Below, one piece after another: positions 7,415 through 17,243 of a stretch of DNA of 64,000 bases. Origin of the DNA: Halomonas sp. TA22 (GTDB lineage: Bacteria; Pseudomonadota; Gammaproteobacteria; Pseudomonadales; Halomonadaceae); assembly GCF_013009075.1 (NCBI RefSeq), contig NZ_CP053108.1, positions 744,001-808,000 of the forward strand. Direction: 5' to 3'. The notes beneath the pieces were generated by a model. The model saw only the letters and a list, made by a program, of their open reading frames with translations, did not search any database and was not told the origin of the DNA. Made by a program: the position numbers and the translations under genes. How positions within the stretch are numbered: the first letter of the stretch is position 1; each line of letters begins with the position of its first letter.

Positions 7415-8479
7415 TCATCCACTTCGGCGTAACAGATAGAGTCCCGTGCCTGCGGAGAGCAGGATCGGGACCAGTACCGCCCAGGCCGGCGAAAAGCCGA
7501 ATACCATGGAGGCCGGTGCCAACAGGTCCTGCATGTACTTGAAGCACAGCCCAGTGATCACGCCATAGAACACACGCGTGCCGGCGGCCACGCTACGCAG
7601 CGGGCCGAACACGAAGGAGGCCGCCACCAGAACCAGCGACCCCATGGTCAGCGGCATCAGCATCTTCTGCCAGAAGAACAGCAGCGGCTGGGTGGCCTCC
7701 TGCCCTTGCGCGGTCAGAAAGCGTGCATAGGCCCATAGCTCACTGGGCGCCTGACTCTCTACCCTGCTCAGCAGTCGATTGAGCTGCTGGGGCGTCAGGT
7801 TGGTCTCCCAGCGCAGATGCTGGTAATGGCTTGCCTCGGTACGCTCCTCTTCGAAGCGGGTCATGGCGACATCCTCGAGCAGCCAGGCGTCCTCCCGCCA
7901 GACGGCCCGAGCAGCGCGGGAGGCAGAGCGCAACGTCTCGCCGTCGAACTCGTAGCGCAGCAGGTCCAGCACGGTATCGTCGGCGCGAATGGCGCCAAAC
8001 CGATAGAAGGCATCGCCCTCGCGCTGCCATCCGCCATGCTGGGTCAATACCGCCCCCTCCCCCTGGAGCTGCTCGATCCGCCAGGCTGCGGCGTACTGCT
8101 CGGTGCGGGGACTGACGTATTCGGCGATCCACAGCACCACGATCACAACCACAATGATCGGCTTCATCACGCCCCACACGATGCGCGCCAGCGAGCGCCC
8201 GGCGGCACGCATCACCGTCAATTCATTGCTTGAGGCCATGGTGCCAAGACCGATCAGTGCCCCGATCAACACCCCTACCGGGGCATACTGGTAGAAGCGC
8301 CACGGCAAGCGCAGGATCAGGTAATAAAGAACATGAAAAGCGCCATAGTCGCCCTCCACGTCGCTCAGATCGTTGATGTAGGAGATCACCAGGTCGAGGC
8401 CCAGCAGCACCACCTGGACGACGATGATCGCCGCCAGGACGTTACGGGCGATATAGCGGTCGAGACGATCGAGCAGCAT
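7415..8479 (-). CDS. lptG: LPS export ABC transporter permease LptG
   Basis: This 354-residue protein has the LptF/LptG arrangement of three N-terminal membrane helices, a periplasmic jellyroll domain in the middle and three helices at the end, with the family segment TVMRAAGRSLARIVWGV in the coupling region. With LptF and the ATPase LptB it extracts lipopolysaccharide from the inner membrane and drives it along the Lpt bridge. The ATG at 8479 overlaps the lptF stop by one base (TGATG), and the upstream extension of the frame lies entirely inside lptF, so the short form is correct. Confidence 0.95.
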   Translation of the reverse strand: MLLDRLDRYIARNVLAAIIVVQVVLLGLDLVISYINDLSDVEGDYGAFHVLYYLILRLPWRFYQYAPVGVLIGALIGLGTMASSNELTVMRAAGRSLARIVWGVMKPIIVVVIVVLWIAEYVSPRTEQYAAAWRIEQLQGEGAVLTQHGGWQREGDAFYRFGAIRADDTVLDLLRYEFDGETLRSASRAARAVWREDAWLLEDVAMTRFEEERTEASHYQHLRWETNLTPQQLNRLLSRVESQAPSELWAYARFLTAQGQEATQPLLFFWQKMLMPLTMGSLVLVAASFVFGPLRSVAAGTRVFYGVITGLCFKYMQDLLAPASMVFGFSPAWAVLVPILLSAGTGLYLLRRSG

Positions 8480-9558
8480 CAACGCATCCCCCTCTTCTGA
8501 GAGCGACTCGTCAGCCACAGCCCGAACAGTAGGTAGACGGCATGGATGGGCCACATGCCGATCGCCGGTGGGAGAGTGCCGCGCTCGATGGCATCGAGCG
8601 CCGCCAACATCAGGCTCAAATAGCTGATATGCAGAAAGATCGCCGGCAGCAACTTGGCGAAACGCCCCTGGCGCGGGTTGACCTTGGCCAGCGGCTGAGC
8701 GATCAGGGTCAGGATGAATACCGCAATCGGCATGCTGAAGCGCCACTGCAACTGGGCCTTGGCCGCCAGCGTATCGCTCTGCAGCAGACTGCCGGTGGTG
8801 GCATACTCCGTCGAATCGAGCTCGCGCATCTCCTCGGCTCGCGACAGGCGTACCGCATAGGTCTCGAAGTGCAGATGCTCTGCGTCGAAGCGCCCCGGCT
8901 CGACGCTGAAGCGCTCGCCATCGCTCAGCACCAGAAAGCGGCTGCCGGTTTCGCTATCGACGGTCTGGTACCCGCCTTGCGCACGCGTGACGGCGGCCTC
9001 CGGTGTCCCGTCGTGACGTTGCTGGCGCTCGCTGATGAAGACGCCCCGCATGCGGGTCTGGTTATCCTCGAGCCCCTCGATGTAGGCCGTCCGGCCACCA
9101 CCAAAGTCCTGGAAGCGCCCTGGCCCCAGCACCGAGAAGTCGAGCTGGCTGCGCTGCTCCTCGAGCATGATGGCATTATTGAGCGCGCCAGCCGGCGTCA
9201 GCCACAAGCTGCACAGCGCCACCATTGTCGCCACCAGCGTGGCCGGCAGCAGGCTGATCTTCGTCAGCCTGCGCGGACTGATGCCGCAAGCCACCAGGAC
9301 CGTGATCTCGCTATTGAGATAGAGCTGGCCGTAAGCGAGCAGGATACCGAGAAAGAATGCCAGCGGCAGAATGAGTTCGAGAAAACCCGGCAGGTGATAG
9401 AGCATCAGGGTGCCGAGAATGTGGGCAGGAATATCGCCTTCGGCAGCGTCGGTGAAGTAGCGAATGAAGCGACTGCCCATGATCACCAGCAGCAACACCC
9501 CCGCCACCGCAGCCATGGTCAGCAGGATCTCACGGGCCAGATAACGAAATATGATCAA
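8479..9558 (-). CDS. lptF: LPS export ABC transporter permease LptF
   Basis: The 359-residue protein begins (L/M)IIFRYLAREILLT, the usual LptF N-terminus, and contains the SEITVLVACGISPRRLTK coupling segment and a central periplasmic domain. It pairs with LptG in the LptB2FG complex. The start is taken as a TTG at 9558, preceded by GGGAG six bases upstream, because this gives the normal family length; an upstream in-frame ATG at 9666 would add 36 residues unlike the family. The gene is divergent from pepA, the arrangement also found in other gammaproteobacteria. Confidence 0.92.
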   Translation of the reverse strand: MIIFRYLAREILLTMAAVAGVLLLVIMGSRFIRYFTDAAEGDIPAHILGTLMLYHLPGFLELILPLAFFLGILLAYGQLYLNSEITVLVACGISPRRLTKISLLPATLVATMVALCSLWLTPAGALNNAIMLEEQRSQLDFSVLGPGRFQDFGGGRTAYIEGLEDNQTRMRGVFISERQQRHDGTPEAAVTRAQGGYQTVDSETGSRFLVLSDGERFSVEPGRFDAEHLHFETYAVRLSRAEEMRELDSTEYATTGSLLQSDTLAAKAQLQWRFSMPIAVFILTLIAQPLAKVNPRQGRFAKLLPAIFLHISYLSLMLAALDAIERGTLPPAIGMWPIHAVYLLFGLWLTSRSQKRGMR

Positions 9559-9704
9559 TCCACTCTCCCGGTACTCCTTGGCACGGCATGTGCCGATCTC
9601 CATGCAATGGCGAAGCGCTTTGCGTACACTGAAGTCATTCGGCAGCGGCCAACGCCGTGCCGGCATTATCCAGAATCCTCTTTCGCTTGTCTTGTGGAGA
9701 CGTC

Positions 9705-11225
9705 ATGGAATTCCCTGTTCAGACGGCCAATCCGGCCAAGGCCGAAGCGGCGTGTCTCGTGGTTCCGGTATTCAAGGATGGCGACCTGTTGCCGGTCGCC
9801 GCCAAGCTCGACGATGCCAGCGAGCGGCTGATTGGACAACTGATCGAGCGTGGTGACTTCACCGCCGAGCTGGGTAACGTGCAGATGATTCCCTTCGCCC
9901 CGGGGTTGAATGCCGAGCGCATGCTGCTGGTAGGGCTTGGCGCTCGCGGCAAGTGTCACGAGGGCAGTTTCCGCAAGGCACTGGATGCCGCCTTCGGCGA
10001 GCTGGCCAAATTGCCGGTGGGCGATGCCGCCGTTGCCTTTACCGATGTGCCGGTCCCCAACCGCGACAGCCAATGGAAAGCGCGCATGACGGCCGAAGCT
10101 GCACTGCGCGCCATCTATCGCTTCACCGAGTTCAAGTCCGAGCCAGCGCCTGCACCCAAGCTCGAGAGCGTGACGCTGCTGGTCAGCGAGAGCGGTGACG
10201 CCAGCGCTGCCAAGGAGGGGGCTCGTCTCGGTGCCGCCATCGGCGAGGGCATCAACTATACCCGCACGCTGGGCAACCTACCCGGCAACGTCTGCACGCC
10301 GCGTTACCTGGCCGAACAGGCCGAGCAGCTGGGCAAGGGCTCCCGGGGCGCGCTCAGCGTGGAGATTCTCGACGAGGAGGCGCTGGAGACGCTCGGTGCG
10401 GGCTCGCTGCTCTCCGTGGGCCGCGGCAGCGAGGAGCCGTCGCGACTGATCGTGATGCGCTACCAGGGCGCCGGGAGTGCCGACGAGGCGCCCCACGTGC
10501 TCGTCGGCAAGGGTATCACCTTCGATACCGGCGGCATTTCGCTCAAGGCCGGCGAAGGCATGGACGAGATGAAGTTCGACATGTGCGGTGCGGCCAGCGT
10601 GTTCGGTACCGTCAAGGCGGTGCTCGCCATCAAGCCCAGGATCAATTTGGTGGCCATCGTCGCCGCCGCAGAGAACATGCCCGATGGCCGCGCCACCAAG
10701 CCCGGCGACATCATCAAGACCCTCAAGGGGCTGACGGTGGAGGTGCTCAACACCGACGCCGAGGGGCGCCTGGTGTTGTGCGATGCGCTGACCTACGCCG
10801 AGCGCTTCGAGCCGGCAAGCGTGGTGGATATCGCCACCCTGACCGGGGCGGTGATCGTCGGCCTTGGCCACCACGCCACCGGACTGCTCTCCAACGACGA
10901 CGACCTGGCGCTCGACCTTCTGGATGCCGGAGAGACCGCCTGGGATCGTGCCTGGCACCTGCCCCTGTGGGAGGAGTATCACCAGCAACTCGAGTCCAAC
11001 TTCGCCGACCTGGCCAACATCGGCGGTCGTCCGGCCGGCACCATCACCGCCGCCTGCTTCCTTTCGCGCTTCGCCGACAAGTTCCCCTGGGCGCACCTGG
11101 ATGTCGCCGGCACCGCCTGGACCTCCGGCAAGCAGAAAGGTGCCAGCGGTCGTCCTGTGGGACTGTTGACCCAGTACCTGCTGGATCGCGAAGCGGAGGC
11201 CCAAGTCGAGGTCGCCGACGACTGA
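9705..11225 (+). CDS. pepA: leucyl aminopeptidase PepA (family M17)
   Basis: The 506-residue protein has the M17 catalytic domain in its C-terminal half, with the signature NTDAEGRL at residues 349-356 supplying metal and active-site ligands, and the upstream GKGITFDTGGISLKAGEGM segment containing the catalytic lysine and metal-binding Asp. It releases N-terminal residues from peptides in the cytoplasm using two divalent metals; in E. coli it also binds DNA. Start: the ATG at 9705 follows a GGAG; an in-frame ATG 48 bases upstream lacks one. A strong hairpin follows the stop. Confidence 0.95.
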   Translation: MEFPVQTANPAKAEAACLVVPVFKDGDLLPVAAKLDDASERLIGQLIERGDFTAELGNVQMIPFAPGLNAERMLLVGLGARGKCHEGSFRKALDAAFGELAKLPVGDAAVAFTDVPVPNRDSQWKARMTAEAALRAIYRFTEFKSEPAPAPKLESVTLLVSESGDASAAKEGARLGAAIGEGINYTRTLGNLPGNVCTPRYLAEQAEQLGKGSRGALSVEILDEEALETLGAGSLLSVGRGSEEPSRLIVMRYQGAGSADEAPHVLVGKGITFDTGGISLKAGEGMDEMKFDMCGAASVFGTVKAVLAIKPRINLVAIVAAAENMPDGRATKPGDIIKTLKGLTVEVLNTDAEGRLVLCDALTYAERFEPASVVDIATLTGAVIVGLGHHATGLLSNDDDLALDLLDAGETAWDRAWHLPLWEEYHQQLESNFADLANIGGRPAGTITAACFLSRFADKFPWAHLDVAGTAWTSGKQKGASGRPVGLLTQYLLDREAEAQVEVADD

Positions 11226-11297
11226 TTACGTAATGCCATGCAGGTGTTGCCTTTTTCTCTCGGCGACATTTACATGTGATGTGTCCTTAATGCCACG

Positions 11298-11325
11298 CAC
11301 CGAGCCGGGACTCCCCGGCTCGGTG
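11298..11325 (+). terminator. hairpin downstream of pepA
   Basis: Perfect 12-base arms CACCGAGCCGGG and CCCGGCTCGGTG surround a four-base loop about 70 bases after the pepA stop. The trailing bases TTCCAATATT contain only a weak T run, so it is either an inefficient intrinsic terminator or an RNA-stabilising stem between pepA and ilvE. Confidence 0.6.
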
Positions 11326-11399
11326 TTCCAATATTGCCCTGAGAGGTAGCGCCCCGAAAGAGGCCGCGTCCTGCGCTCAGGTGTAGCGGAGACCTAGCC

Positions 11400-12500
11400 G
11401 TGCCCACTGCGAATTTTGATCTGTTGCCGAATGCCCAGCCAATGGCGGCCGACATTCGTGCCGATATCCTCAAGAACCCCGGCTTTGGCCGCTACTTCAC
11501 CGACCACATGGCCCATGTACGCTGGACCAAGGATGCCGGATGGCATGGCCATGAAGTACGCCCCTACGGCCCGCTGACCCTCGATCCCGCCGCTGCCGTG
11601 CTGCACTATGGCCAGGAGATCTTCGAAGGCATCAAGGCCTACCGCCATGCCGACGGTTCGATCTGGACCTTCCGGCCCGAGAAGAATGCCGAGCGTTTCC
11701 GCCGTAGCGCCCGTCGCCTGGCACTGCCGGAGCTTTCCGACGAGGATTTCGTCGGCTCGCTGCGCGCTCTGCTGACCCCGGATCAGGACTGGGTCCCCAC
11801 GCCGGCCAGCGAGGCCGATGAATCGAGCCTCTACCTGCGCCCCTTCATGATCGCAAGCGAGAAGTTCCTCGGCGTGCGTCCCTCCCATGAAGTCGACTAC
11901 TACGTCATCGCCTCGCCCGCCGCGGCCTACTTCAAGGGCGGCGTGGAGCCGGTCTCGATCTGGCTCTCCTCGAACTACAACCGCGCCGCGCCGGGCGGCA
12001 CCGGTTTTGCCAAGTGCGGCGGCAACTACGCCGCCTCGCTCGCCGCTCAGAAGGAAGCCGAGGCCCACGGCTGCGGACAGGTCGCCTTCCTCGATGCCAC
12101 TGAGAATAAATGGGTCGAAGAACTCGGCGGCATGAACCTATTCTTCGTCTATGCCGATGGCCGCGTCGTCACGCCGAGGCTCACCGGCACCATTCTCGAG
12201 GGGGTGACGCGGGATTCGATCCTGCAACTGGCCAAGGACGGAGGGCTGACGCCCGAGGAGCGCCCGATCAGCATCGACGAGTGGCGCGAGGGCGCGGCAT
12301 CGGGCGAGATCACCGAGATATTTGCCTGCGGTACCGCTGCGGTGATCACCCCAGTCGGCGAGCTGGTCAGCGATGACGAGCGCATCCGGCTCAAGGGCGG
12401 CAACACCAACGAGGTGGCCAAGCGCCTGCGTACCAAGCTGCTCGACCTGCAGTATGGCCGCGGCGAAGACACGCATGGCTGGCTCACACGCCTGGCATAG
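11400..12500 (+). CDS. ilvE: branched-chain amino acid aminotransferase (class II BCAT)
   Basis: This is a fold-type IV PLP aminotransferase of 366 residues, the longer BCAT class rather than the approximately 309-residue E. coli IlvE form. Lys205 in GTGFAKCGGNYA is the PLP-binding residue, and the family stretches GLTLDPAAAVLHYGQEIFEG-like N-region and FACGTAAVITPVG near the C-terminus are present. It interconverts leucine, isoleucine and valine with their keto acids. Translation is read from a GTG at 11400 with GGAG nine bases upstream; the alternative would lose conserved N-terminal residues. Its place between pepA and holC is unusual compared with E. coli, where those genes are adjacent. 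Confidence 0.93.
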   Translation: MPTANFDLLPNAQPMAADIRADILKNPGFGRYFTDHMAHVRWTKDAGWHGHEVRPYGPLTLDPAAAVLHYGQEIFEGIKAYRHADGSIWTFRPEKNAERFRRSARRLALPELSDEDFVGSLRALLTPDQDWVPTPASEADESSLYLRPFMIASEKFLGVRPSHEVDYYVIASPAAAYFKGGVEPVSIWLSSNYNRAAPGGTGFAKCGGNYAASLAAQKEAEAHGCGQVAFLDATENKWVEELGGMNLFFVYADGRVVTPRLTGTILEGVTRDSILQLAKDGGLTPEERPISIDEWREGAASGEITEIFACGTAAVITPVGELVSDDERIRLKGGNTNEVAKRLRTKLLDLQYGRGEDTHGWLTRLA

Positions 12501-12549
12501 CAACACGACTCATCTCTTCCAGGCACCGGCGGCTGTCCGCAGCCAAGGT

Positions 12550-12571
12550 CATTCGCCATGGATGGCGAATG
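12550..12571 (+). terminator. hairpin between ilvE and holC
   Basis: Nine-base perfect arms CATTCGCCA and TGGCGAATG flank a TGGA loop 50 bases after the ilvE stop. No T run follows, so termination would be partial at best. Confidence 0.4.
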
Positions 12572-12654
12572 CCGCGCCCAAGATGGGTCGCAACGCCTTA
12601 GCGATGCTCCGGCCCCGGGGCCTGACCGACAGGCAACGTCCAAGCAGGCCTAAT

Positions 12655-13113
12655 ATGACCCAGGTCGACTTCTACATCCTCCCCGACACGACGCTCGAAG
12701 CGCGCCTCGCCTTCGCCTGTCGGCTGGCGGAGACGATCTACCGCAAGGGATATCGTCTGCACCTGCATGCCGAAGACGAAGCCATGGCGCGTGAGCTCGA
12801 CGATGTGCTGTGGACCTTCCGTCCCGACAGCTTCGTGCCCCACCGCCTGCTCGATGAGCCCGGCGAAGGCCAGCCGGCCGACGAGGTTCCCGACATGGTC
12901 ACCATTGGCTGGCAGGGTCCGCCCGCCCCAGGCGCCCAGGCGATGCTCAATCTCGCCCCGGACATTCCCGAGTGGTTCTCGCGCTTCGAGCGCGTCGCCG
13001 AGATCATCAACCAGCATCAGGACGTACTCACTGCCAAACGCGACTGCTGGCAGACCTACAAGCAGCGTGGCTATTCGGTCACCGCTCACAAGCTCCCCGC
13101 CCAGCAAGGGTAA
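12655..13113 (+). CDS. holC: DNA polymerase III chi subunit HolC
   Basis: The 152-residue protein has the HolC pattern throughout: [10 protein letters not shown] at the N-terminus, [19 protein letters not shown], the W-F substrate surface [18 protein letters not shown], and [21 protein letters not shown]-like centre. Chi links the clamp loader (through psi) to single-strand binding protein at the replication fork. The ATG at 12655 gives the usual length; the frame is open upstream but that extension is unlike the family. It is followed by valS as in E. coli. Confidence 0.93.
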   Translation: MTQVDFYILPDTTLEARLAFACRLAETIYRKGYRLHLHAEDEAMARELDDVLWTFRPDSFVPHRLLDEPGEGQPADEVPDMVTIGWQGPPAPGAQAMLNLAPDIPEWFSRFERVAEIINQHQDVLTAKRDCWQTYKQRGYSVTAHKLPAQQG

Positions 13114-13229
13114 GCGCTCGCCATGACGCCCGCCGCCCCGGGCGCTATAATCGGGCCCATTTTCGATATTGCGTTCGTCGTGCGCGATTGGCGCGAACCT
13201 CGCCACCTGTCTTGCAGAGTCCAGAATCC

Positions 13230-16079
13230 ATGGAAAAGACCTACCAACCCGAACAGATCGAAACCCGCTGGTACCAGCGCTGGGAAGCTGACAACCGCTT
13301 CGCTCCCTCCGGTGAAGGTACCCCCTATTCGATCATGATTCCGCCGCCCAACGTCACCGGCAGCCTGCACATGGGTCACGCCTTCCAGGATACCATCATG
13401 GATACCCTGATCCGCTGGCGACGCATGCAGGGCCACAACGCCCTGTGGCAGGTAGGCACCGACCACGCCGGCATTGCGACGCAGATGCTGGTCGAGCGCA
13501 AGGTCGCCGCCGAAGAAGGCAAGAGCCGCCACGACCTGGGCCGCGACGCCTTCATCGACAAGGTGTGGGAGTGGAAGCGTGAATCCGGCGGCCACATCAC
13601 CCGCCAACTGCGCCGCATGGGCGCCAGTGTCGACTGGAGCCGCGAGCGCTTCACCATGGACGACGGCTTCTATCAGGCGGTACAGGAAGTCTTCGTGCGC
13701 CTCTACGAAGAGGGCCTGATCTACCGCGGCAAGCGCCTGGTCAACTGGGACCCGACCCTGCACACCGCCATCTCCGATCTGGAAGTCGAGAACCGCGAGC
13801 AGCAGGGTCAGTTCTGGCACTTCCGCTACCCGCTGGCCGACGGCGTCAAGACCGATGCCGGCCACGACTACCTGGTCGTCGCCACCACCCGTCCCGAGAC
13901 CCTGCTCGGCGACACTGGGGTGGCGGTCAACCCCGAAGACCCGCGCTACGCCTCGCTGGTGGGCAAGTTCGTCGAGCTGCCTTTGGTCGGGCGGCGCATT
14001 CCCATCGTCGCCGACGAGCACGCCGACATGGAGAAGGGCTCTGGCTGCGTGAAGATCACCCCGGCCCATGACTTCAACGACTACGAGGTGGGCCACCGCC
14101 AGGGCTTGGCGCTGATCAACGTCTTCACCCAGGACGCGGCGATCCTGCCGAAGGCCGAGGCCTTCGACATCCAGGGCCGCCCGCTGCCTGAGATCGACCC
14201 CAGTCTGCCCGAGGCCTACGCTGGCCTCGACCGCTTCGAGGCGCGCAAGCGGATAGTCGCCGACATGGAGGCCGCCGGCCTGCTCGAGCAGGTGGAAACG
14301 GTCAACAACACCCTGCCCCATGGCGACCGCTCCGGCGACGTGATCGAGCCGCTGCTCACGGACCAGTGGTTCGTCGCCGTGGAGAGCCTGGCCAAGCCCG
14401 CCATCGAGGCGGTGGAGAATGGCGACATCCAGTTCGTGCCGAAGAACTACGAGAACATGTACTTCTCGTGGATGCGCGATCTGCAGGACTGGTGCATCTC
14501 GCGCCAGCTGTGGTGGGGTCACCGCATACCCGCCTGGTATGACGCCGAGGGCAACGTCTACGTGGCACGCACCGAGGCCGAGGCCCGCGAGAAACACGCT
14601 TTGGGTGACGATATCGTCCTGACCCAGGACGACGACGTGCTCGACACTTGGTTCAGCTCCGGGCTGTGGACCTTCGGTACCTTGGGCTGGCCGGAGAAGA
14701 CCCCGGAACTCGCCACCTTCCATCCCTCGAGCGTCTTGGTCACCGGCTTCGATATCATCTTCTTCTGGGTCGCGCGGATGATCATGCTGACCCTGAAGTT
14801 CACCGGCGAGGTGCCGTTCAAGCAGGTCTATGTCCACGGCCTGGTGCGCGATGGCCAGGGACAGAAGATGTCCAAGTCCAAGGGCAACGTGCTCGACCCC
14901 ATCGACCTGATCGACGGCATCGAGCTGGACACGCTGCTGGAGAAGCGCACCGGCAACATGATGCAGCCGCAGAAGGCCAAGGCGATCGCCAAGGCCACCC
15001 GCGACGAGTTCCCCGAGGGCATCGAGCCCCACGGCACCGATGCGCTGCGCTTCACCTTCCTGTCGCAGGCCACCACCGGGCGCGACATCAAGTTCGACAT
15101 GGGCCGCCTCGACGGCTACCGCAACTTCTGCAACAAGCTGTGGAACGCCTCGCGCTATGTGCTGATGAATGCCGAGGGCCAGGACTGCGGGGCAGATGGA
15201 GCCGAGGACGAGCTGTCCCTGGCAGACCGCTGGATCGCCTCGCGCCTGCAGCAGACCGAGACCCAGGTCACCAAAGCGATGGAGGAGTTCCGCTTCGATC
15301 AGGCGTCGCAAGCGCTCTACGATTTCGTGTGGAACGAGTACTGCGACTGGTACCTGGAGCTCTCCAAGCCGGTACTGTGGGATGAAGGCGCCAGCGAGGC
15401 GGCCAAGCGCGGCACCCGCCGCACCCTGGTGCGTGTATTGGAGACGATCCTGCGCCTGGCGCACCCGATGATGCCCTATATTAGCGAGGAGATATGGCAG
15501 CGCGTGGCGCCACTGGCCGGCAAGGCCGCAGGCGACGGATCCGAGTCGATCATGAACCAGCCCTGGCCGCAGCCGGAGCAGGAGAAGATCGACGAGCAGG
15601 CGACCCGCGATATCGAGTGGCTCAAGGGGGTGATCGTCGCGGCGCGCAACATTCGCGCCGAGATGAACATTGCGCCGGGCAAGCCGCTCGAGGTGCTATT
15701 GACCAAGGGCAGCGATGCCGACCGCGCGCGCCTCGAGGCCAATCGCCCATTCCTGGCCAAGCTGGCCAAGCTCGAGAGCGTCACCTGGCTCGACGACCCG
15801 ACTCAGGCGCCGCTCTCGGCCACCCAGTTGGTCGGCGACATGGAAGTGCTGGTGCCAATGGCCGACCTGATCGACAAGGAGGCCGAGCTCGCTCGCCTGG
15901 CCAAGGAGATTGAAAAGCAGGACAAGCTGATCGGCGGCATCGAGAAGAAGCTCGGCAACGAAAGCTTCGTTGCCAAGGCGCCGGAGGCGGTGGTCGAGAA
16001 GGAGCGCGGCAAGCTCAAGGAGTACCGGGCCGCCCGAGATCTGCTGGCCGAACAGCGCGACAAGATCGCCGCGCTCTGA
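13230..16079 (+). CDS. valS: valyl-tRNA synthetase
   Basis: The 949-residue enzyme has the class I motifs HMGH at residues 47-50 and KMSKS at 546-550, the CP1 editing domain between them ([17 protein letters not shown] region) and the C-terminal coiled-coil tRNA-binding arm rich in Lys, Glu and Leu. It charges tRNA-Val and removes mischarged threonine. The ATG at 13230 fits the family N-terminus ([14 protein letters not shown]). It lies 116 bases downstream of holC. The gene ends convergently with the META-domain lipoprotein gene, with a hairpin between them. Confidence 0.97.
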   Translation: MEKTYQPEQIETRWYQRWEADNRFAPSGEGTPYSIMIPPPNVTGSLHMGHAFQDTIMDTLIRWRRMQGHNALWQVGTDHAGIATQMLVERKVAAEEGKSRHDLGRDAFIDKVWEWKRESGGHITRQLRRMGASVDWSRERFTMDDGFYQAVQEVFVRLYEEGLIYRGKRLVNWDPTLHTAISDLEVENREQQGQFWHFRYPLADGVKTDAGHDYLVVATTRPETLLGDTGVAVNPEDPRYASLVGKFVELPLVGRRIPIVADEHADMEKGSGCVKITPAHDFNDYEVGHRQGLALINVFTQDAAILPKAEAFDIQGRPLPEIDPSLPEAYAGLDRFEARKRIVADMEAAGLLEQVETVNNTLPHGDRSGDVIEPLLTDQWFVAVESLAKPAIEAVENGDIQFVPKNYENMYFSWMRDLQDWCISRQLWWGHRIPAWYDAEGNVYVARTEAEAREKHALGDDIVLTQDDDVLDTWFSSGLWTFGTLGWPEKTPELATFHPSSVLVTGFDIIFFWVARMIMLTLKFTGEVPFKQVYVHGLVRDGQGQKMSKSKGNVLDPIDLIDGIELDTLLEKRTGNMMQPQKAKAIAKATRDEFPEGIEPHGTDALRFTFLSQATTGRDIKFDMGRLDGYRNFCNKLWNASRYVLMNAEGQDCGADGAEDELSLADRWIASRLQQTETQVTKAMEEFRFDQASQALYDFVWNEYCDWYLELSKPVLWDEGASEAAKRGTRRTLVRVLETILRLAHPMMPYISEEIWQRVAPLAGKAAGDGSESIMNQPWPQPEQEKIDEQATRDIEWLKGVIVAARNIRAEMNIAPGKPLEVLLTKGSDADRARLEANRPFLAKLAKLESVTWLDDPTQAPLSATQLVGDMEVLVPMADLIDKEAELARLAKEIEKQDKLIGGIEKKLGNESFVAKAPEAVVEKERGKLKEYRAARDLLAEQRDKIAAL

Positions 16080-16082
16080 TTT

Positions 16083-16129
16083 AGCGGCCCGAAACCGCCG
16101 CGCGTTAATCAGCGGTCCGAAACCGCCGC
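16083..16129. repeat. pair of 19-base direct repeats downstream of valS
   Basis: AGCGGCCCGAAACCGCCGC (16083-16101) recurs at 16111-16129 with one change (T for C), giving a 28-base period. Each copy has GCGG/CCGC ends and could form a small hairpin. They lie between the valS stop and the larger hairpin at 16151. Confidence 0.6.
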
Positions 16130-16150
16130 AACCTGATGCAGCGTTTCGAC

Positions 16151-16178
16151 ACCGCCTCCGGCTCTTGCCGGCGGCGGT
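16151..16178. terminator. hairpin between convergent valS and the META-domain lipoprotein gene
   Basis: Arms of 12 bases (16151-16162 and 16167-16178) pair with a single mismatch around a TCTT loop. It lies between two convergent genes and may serve both; no clear T run follows on either strand. Confidence 0.5.
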
Positions 16179-16198
16179 GCGCTTATCGGGCGTGAGTA

Positions 16199-16651
16199 TC
16201 AGCGCCGCTGAAAAGCGCCCAGCACGCGGCTATCGCTGCCAAAGAACACTAGCCGGTCATGGTCGATCAAGTAGCGATAAGCGTTCTCCAGCATGGCCTC
16301 GACCCGCTGGGCCTTGTCCGCGTTAGGACATGCCATGCGCGTGGAGGCCAGGTTGCCGATCTGGATGCGATTGCCGTCGTCGAAACGCACCTCGCCATTC
16401 AGGGTATTGCAGCCATTGCTGCCGGTCAGGCGCGGCGCCCCGCCCCGCCCCGGCTCCACCTCGATATAGGCGGGCTGCTCACCTGACCAGCCCTCATCGG
16501 TGCCCAGCAGAATCACCTGCCAGCGAGGACCAATGACGGGCGAGGCCTGGCTCACCTGCCCTGATCCACGCTCCGGCGCAGGCGCGGGTGAGCTTGAACA
16601 GCCTGCCAGAAGTACCGCGAACGTCACTCCTACCATCCAGGGTCTTACCAT
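16199..16651 (-). CDS. META-domain (HslJ-like) lipoprotein
   Basis: The 150-residue product has a lipoprotein signal (VTFAVLLAGC, lipidated Cys18) and then a META domain: GSNGCNTLNGEVRFDD and ASTRMACPNADKAQRVEAML contain the conserved asparagine and cysteine pattern, including MACP. Relatives such as HslJ are envelope proteins linked to stress or drug tolerance in E. coli; precise activity is unknown. Two ATGs are six bases apart; the inner one at 16651 is chosen because AGAGGA lies six bases upstream of it but directly abuts the outer one at 16657. Confidence 0.85.
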   Translation of the reverse strand: MVRPWMVGVTFAVLLAGCSSSPAPAPERGSGQVSQASPVIGPRWQVILLGTDEGWSGEQPAYIEVEPGRGGAPRLTGSNGCNTLNGEVRFDDGNRIQIGNLASTRMACPNADKAQRVEAMLENAYRYLIDHDRLVFFGSDSRVLGAFQRR

Positions 16652-16834
16652 CGTCATTCCTCTTCACCAAGGGCACGCGCGCTAGAGTGCCGTATCGCAA
16701 AGCGCTTGGCCAGCGCTCCGCAAACGCCTGAATCGGCTTTCTTTCCTTCCCGCCTTCCCGGTCCGGCGGCTGTCATTGTGACGGGCAGGATGGCAAAGTA
16801 GAGAACTTCCCGATACGCCTGCCAAGGAACCACC

Positions 16835-17239
16835 ATGCTTCATGCCCTGCATAACGATGCACTCGGCAAACTTATCCTGCGCCTGTCGATTGGCGGCCTG
16901 CTGCTGCTGCACGGTGTCGCCAAGTTGCTCAACCCCGGCAGCCTGACCTGGATCGGCAATGCGGTATCCGCCCAGGGATTGCCGAGCTTCCTCGCCTACG
17001 GCGTGATCATCGGAGAGGTCATCGCCCCCTTGATGGCGATCATCGGCTGGCAGACACGCATCGCCGGCCTGTTGATGGCAGCCAACATGATCGTTGCGAT
17101 CTATCTCGTGCACAGCCACGAGCTGCTCGCCCTAGGCGGTGCAGGTGGCTGGGCACTGGAGCTGCAGGGACTGTTCCTGTTCGGGGCGCTGGCGATCGTG
17201 TTTCTGGGCAGTGGCAGCACGGCTTATCGGCCGGATTGA
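16835..17239 (+). CDS. DoxX-family membrane protein
   Basis: This 134-residue protein has four predicted membrane segments and the DoxX pattern: LRLSIGGLLLLHGVAKLL with the conserved Gly-His, then the paired helices around GEVIAPLMAIIGWQTRIAGLL. A ribosome site (AAGGAA) precedes the ATG. DoxX proteins are inner-membrane proteins, sometimes tied to redox or sulfur metabolism, but this short single-gene form has no established reaction. It ends four bases before a convergent gene. Confidence 0.88.
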   Translation: MLHALHNDALGKLILRLSIGGLLLLHGVAKLLNPGSLTWIGNAVSAQGLPSFLAYGVIIGEVIAPLMAIIGWQTRIAGLLMAANMIVAIYLVHSHELLALGGAGGWALELQGLFLFGALAIVFLGSGSTAYRPD

Positions 17240-17243
17240 GCAA

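Noticed and set aside
13086-15464. 792-codon open frame antisense to valS
   Set aside because: It mirrors the codon bias of valS, lacks a ribosome site and resembles no protein family.
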